Of a stretch of 8,299 nt of DNA, positions 6,444 through 8,299 are shown one piece after another (position 1 is the stretch's first letter; every line of letters begins with the position of its first letter). This stretch comes from JAYQUR01 sp038133505 (GTDB lineage: Bacteria > Pseudomonadota > Alphaproteobacteria > MPNO01 > UBA830): assembly GCA_038133505.1 (NCBI GenBank), contig JAYPTI010000138.1, forward strand, positions 1-8,299. Direction: 5' to 3'. Under the pieces are notes generated by a model. That model made no database searches and was not told the DNA's origin. It saw nothing but the letters and a program-made list of their open reading frames with translations. The position numbers and the translations under genes were made by a program.

Positions 6444-6731
6444 ATGCCGATTGCCGATACGTTGCGCGAGCTCCCGTCCAATCGGATGATCTTCGACGTC
6501 CGCCGCGACCCGGCGAAGTTCGCGACTTTCGCCGCCGATCTCGAACGCCTCATGGAGGAATACGGTCTCGGCGAGGACGAGCGCCAGGCGTTCCGCGACG
6601 TCGATTTGAAGCGTCTGGGTGAGCTCGGCATGCACCCGTATTTCTTCCTGCAGATCCTGCGCCTGTTTGGGCTTGGCAGCCCCGAGGTGATGCAAACCTA
6701 CCGCGAGCGCCTCGTCGAGGGGGACAGTTGA
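6444..6731 (+). CDS. LigA-type extradiol dioxygenase small subunit (copy 2)
   Basis: A 95-residue second LigA-family protein. Over its first 75 residues about 50 are identical to the copy at 4589, including NRMIF, VRRDPAK, MEEYGL, ERQAFRD, RLGELG and HPYF. The DNA is also plainly homologous. The C-terminus diverges: GLGSPEVMQTYRERLVEG replaces the longer glycine- and asparagine-rich tail of copy 1. It has its own ribosome binding site GCAGGGGAA (6427-6435) and lies 40 bp after the hydrolase, so it is probably the last gene of the same operon. No second LigB follows. It could be an alternative cap for the same LigB, could pair with a LigB encoded elsewhere, or could be a degenerating duplicate; the intact frame and conserved core argue against decay. 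Confidence 0.92.
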   Translation: MPIADTLRELPSNRMIFDVRRDPAKFATFAADLERLMEEYGLGEDERQAFRDVDLKRLGELGMHPYFFLQILRLFGLGSPEVMQTYRERLVEGDS

Positions 6732-6864
6732 CCGCGTCGGCGGACGGAAGCGCGACCATGCAGTGCCGGGCCCGGTTCGCGGCATGAAATTCCCCTAGTC
6801 TCACGGCAGGAAAACAGTCCGCCCGGCCGACGGCGACCCGGTTCGTCGAACCGCATTCGTTCAC

Positions 6865-7283
6865 TTGAAAGATGGCTGGAACGCGGATGCAAACGCACCG
6901 GGCCGCACGCGTCTCCCGACGGCGAGGACATCATCCTGACCTTTCTGCTGGACGGCTATCGCCTCGACGCCTTTGAGGCGGAAGAACAGGGCGCGTTGCG
7001 CTTTCACGCGTGTTCCCGCTACCGGTTTACTCCCGTAAACGACCATCGCTGGTTCGCTGGGCAGTGCCGCTTCAGCGATTGCGCGCCGGAATGGGGAGAA
7101 TTCTACGAGGTAGTCGGCGACTTCAGGGAGGACTGGGACGGACCTGATTGGACGACAGTCGCTGAAACACAACCGGTCCGGCAAAATTTTCTGTTCTACC
7201 CTCGCTACAATACGTTCAAATGCAGCGCTCGCGACTGGTCGTTCGACGGAGCGGACGGCAACGCGCTCGTGTGGTTGGATTGA
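6865..7283 (+). pseudogene. Frameshifted small hypothetical protein gene
   Basis: The 3' part (about 6900-7283) is open and protein-like: GEDIILTFLLDGYRLDAFE, then RYRFTPVNDHRWFAGQCRFS, EWGEFYEVVGDFR, FLFYPRYNTFKC and DWSF, with a soluble, aromatic-rich composition. It has no ATG, GTG or TTG in frame until TTG at 6996, far inside the plausible protein. The preceding segment reads sensibly only in another frame (TTG 6865: LKDGWNADANAPG), and the two join near the CCGGG at 6898-6902 if one base is missing. The combined sequence resembles, from memory, a family of small uncharacterised proteins beginning with 'KDGWNA.PNAP'; I cannot verify this. TTG 6865 has no ribosome binding site. Codon use (GTA, AAT, ACA, CAA, CCT) is less GC-biased than that of the neighbours. 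Likely a decayed gene, or a sequencing error. Confidence 0.5.
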
Positions 7284-7438
7284 CTCTCGGCCGAAGGCGT
7301 GAAGCGCATGAGGGCCCCTGGGTGACCGTTAGGAGGTGTTTGAATGTTGCGCAATTTTAAATGTTGTCACCCTCGGGCTTGACCCGAGAGTCCACGGCGG
7401 AGAGCCTAGACAGCACCCCAAAGCGCCGAGGAGCCCCC
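7284..7438. other. Non-coding spacer with an AT-rich patch and possible mini-ORF
   Basis: There is no ordinary gene in this 155-bp spacer. It contains a strong Shine-Dalgarno match AGGAGGT (7331-7337), six bases before an ATG that opens a 12-residue frame (7344-7382, MLRNFKCCHPRA). It also holds an AT-rich stretch (AATTTTAAAT, 7353-7362) and a 7-bp inverted pair GGGTGAC (7320-7326) / GTCACCC (7366-7372) enclosing them. The promoter of the reductase gene at 7439 must lie here or upstream, but no convincing -35/-10 pair is visible. Confidence 0.4.
7366..7395. repeat. Short dispersed palindromic repeat (CTCGGG-CTTGA-CCCGAG)
   Basis: A hairpin of CTCGGG (7372-7377) and CCCGAG (7383-7388) with loop CTTGA is flanked by GTCAC and TCCAC. 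Sequences of the type 'GTCA-CCTCGGGCTTGACCCGAG-TCCA' recur between genes in many alphaproteobacterial genomes (from memory). It might also act as a weak attenuating hairpin before the reductase gene, but it has no T run. Confidence 0.55.
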
Positions 7439-8299
7439 ATGCCCCCCCTTCAGAACACCTGCGTGATCCTCAACGCCCGTCCGGTCGGCGTGCCGGGGCC
7501 CGAGTTCTTCGATGTCGTCGACCGGCCGGCCGAGGAACCGGGCGACGGCGAGTTCCTCGTCCGCAACCTGTTCGTCTCGGTCGATCCGGCCATGCGCGGC
7601 TGGGTGAACGACGCGCCAAACTACAGCCCGCCGGTGCCGGTGGGCGACGTCATGCGCGCGATCGCGGTGGGCGAGGTCGTCGAGTCCAACCACCCCGACT
7701 TTACGGTGGGGGAGAAAGTCACCGGCACGTTCGGCTGGCAGCGCTATGCCGTCAGCAACGGCGCGAACGTGATGCGGAAGCTGACCGCTTCGGACCCGTC
7801 GCCGTCGATGGCGCTCGGCTTGCTGGGGCTCAACGGGCTGACCGCCTATTTCGGGCTGCTGACGACAAGCTCGCCCGTCGCCGGCGAGACGCTGGTGGTC
7901 TCGACCGCGGCCGGCGCGGTCGGCTCCTGCGTCGGCCAGATCGGCAGGATCAAGGGCTGCCGCACGGTCGGCATCGCGGGCGGGCCCGACAAGGTGCGCC
8001 AGTGCCTGGACGAATTCGGCTTCGACGCCGCCATCGACTACGGAGGCTCGACGGATCTCTCGGGCGAGATCGGCGCGGCGTGCCCGGACGGCGTCGACGT
8101 CTATTTCGACAACACGTGCGGGCCGATTTCGGACGCGGTGATGACGCGCCTCAACATCGGCGCGCGCATCACGGTATGCGGCACGGCGGCGCTGCAGAAC
8201 TGGGACCCGATCCCGGAGGGCCCGCGCGTCAACCGCCAGCTGCTGGTCGCCCGCGCGCGCATGACCGGCTTCCTCGTCCACGACCACCGGGAGCGCTTC
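7439..8299 (+). CDS. NAD(P)H-dependent oxidoreductase, CurA/PTGR (zinc-independent MDR) type, partial
   Basis: The frame is open from ATG 7439 through the right edge (287 codons). Full-length relatives are about 335-345 residues, so roughly the last 50 are missing. It belongs to the zinc-independent medium-chain dehydrogenase/reductases that include curcumin/dihydrocurcumin reductase and prostaglandin/leukotriene reductases. The family signature VSVDPAMRGWV is at 46-56, the Rossmann motif STAAGAVGSCVGQIGRIKGC at 155-174 (AAGAVG at the pyrophosphate), and VDVYFDNTCG around residues 220-230 is typical. There is no catalytic Zn-Cys/His site. Family enzymes reduce activated alkene or enone double bonds with NADPH. 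GAGGAG (7428-7433) precedes the ATG. It is separated from the dioxygenase operon by a broken gene, so a role in the same pathway is only possible. Confidence 0.9.
   Translation, partial: MPPLQNTCVILNARPVGVPGPEFFDVVDRPAEEPGDGEFLVRNLFVSVDPAMRGWVNDAPNYSPPVPVGDVMRAIAVGEVVESNHPDFTVGEKVTGTFGWQRYAVSNGANVMRKLTASDPSPSMALGLLGLNGLTAYFGLLTTSSPVAGETLVVSTAAGAVGSCVGQIGRIKGCRTVGIAGGPDKVRQCLDEFGFDAAIDYGGSTDLSGEIGAACPDGVDVYFDNTCGPISDAVMTRLNIGARITVCGTAALQNWDPIPEGPRVNRQLLVARARMTGFLVHDHRERF

Noticed and set aside
6764..6784. Possible hairpin terminator after the second LigA gene (TGCCG ... CGGCA, with CCGGGCCCGG inside)
   Set aside because: The stem is only 5 bp with an 11-base loop, the palindrome inside competes with it, and no T run follows. 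I could not support a terminator here.
6444..7283. Stop-codon readthrough joining LigA copy 2 to the downstream frame
   Set aside because: Both are in the same reading frame with only the TGA at 6729 and no further stop, but the translated 6732-6897 stretch is Arg/Pro-rich and not protein-like, while a better N-terminus for the downstream gene exists in another frame. Chance openness in GC-rich DNA explains it.
1..8299. CRISPR arrays, tRNA/rRNA genes, insertion sequences, toxin-antitoxin or phage-defence genes
   Set aside because: I looked for regularly spaced repeats, tRNA-like cloverleaves, transposase motifs and small paired genes and saw none; the content is metabolic.

Overview
The window is GC-rich (by eye about two thirds G+C, with strong G/C preference at third codon positions). 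It reads like an alphaproteobacterial chromosome: codon use, the protein families, a dispersed CTCTCCCC/GGGGAGAGG palindromic repeat and a CTCGGG-CTTGA-CCCGAG repeat all point that way. This placement is an inference from style, since no rRNA or other phylogenetic marker is present.

Layout. (1) Positions 1-288, minus strand: the N-terminal 96 residues of a class I SAM-dependent methyltransferase, cut by the left edge. (2) Positions 354-2057, plus strand: a small FMN split-barrel (PNPOx-like) protein, then a VanA/DMO-type Rieske non-heme iron oxygenase with its own likely promoter and a palindromic operator candidate. The pair ends at a clear hairpin terminator (2081-2110), next to a block of dispersed palindromic repeats. 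(3) Positions 2259-4516, minus strand: a two-gene operon made of a DUF1989 (urea carboxylase-associated family) protein and a ThDP-dependent decarboxylase/synthase. The two genes overlap by ATGA. (4) Positions 4589-6731, plus strand, transcribed divergently from (3) across 72 bp: a compact operon of a LigA-type small subunit, a LigB-type class III extradiol dioxygenase, an isochorismatase-like cysteine hydrolase, and a second LigA-type subunit closely related to the first. (5) Positions 6865-7283: a broken small hypothetical gene with an apparent one-base frameshift and no good start. (6) Positions 7284-7438: a non-coding spacer with an AT-rich patch and a dispersed palindrome. (7) Positions 7439 to the right edge: a CurA/PTGR-type NAD(P)H-dependent reductase, cut at its C-terminus.

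Together the genes look like a catabolic island for an aromatic or heteroaromatic compound. A Rieske oxygenase could hydroxylate or O/N-demethylate the ring, and a LigAB enzyme could open it between or beside vicinal hydroxyls. A Cys-Asp-Lys amidohydrolase beside the ring-cleavage enzyme suggests that the opened product carries an amide or carbamoyl C-N bond. The ThDP enzyme (2-oxoacid decarboxylation or carboligation) and the DUF1989 protein (a family that includes carboxyguanidine deiminase subunits) could process downstream carbon and nitrogen fragments. The substrate cannot be read from sequence. No transporter, regulator or Rieske reductase is visible here. The most distinctive point is one LigB with two paralogous small subunits in one operon, divergently paired with a DUF1989-ThDP enzyme operon.
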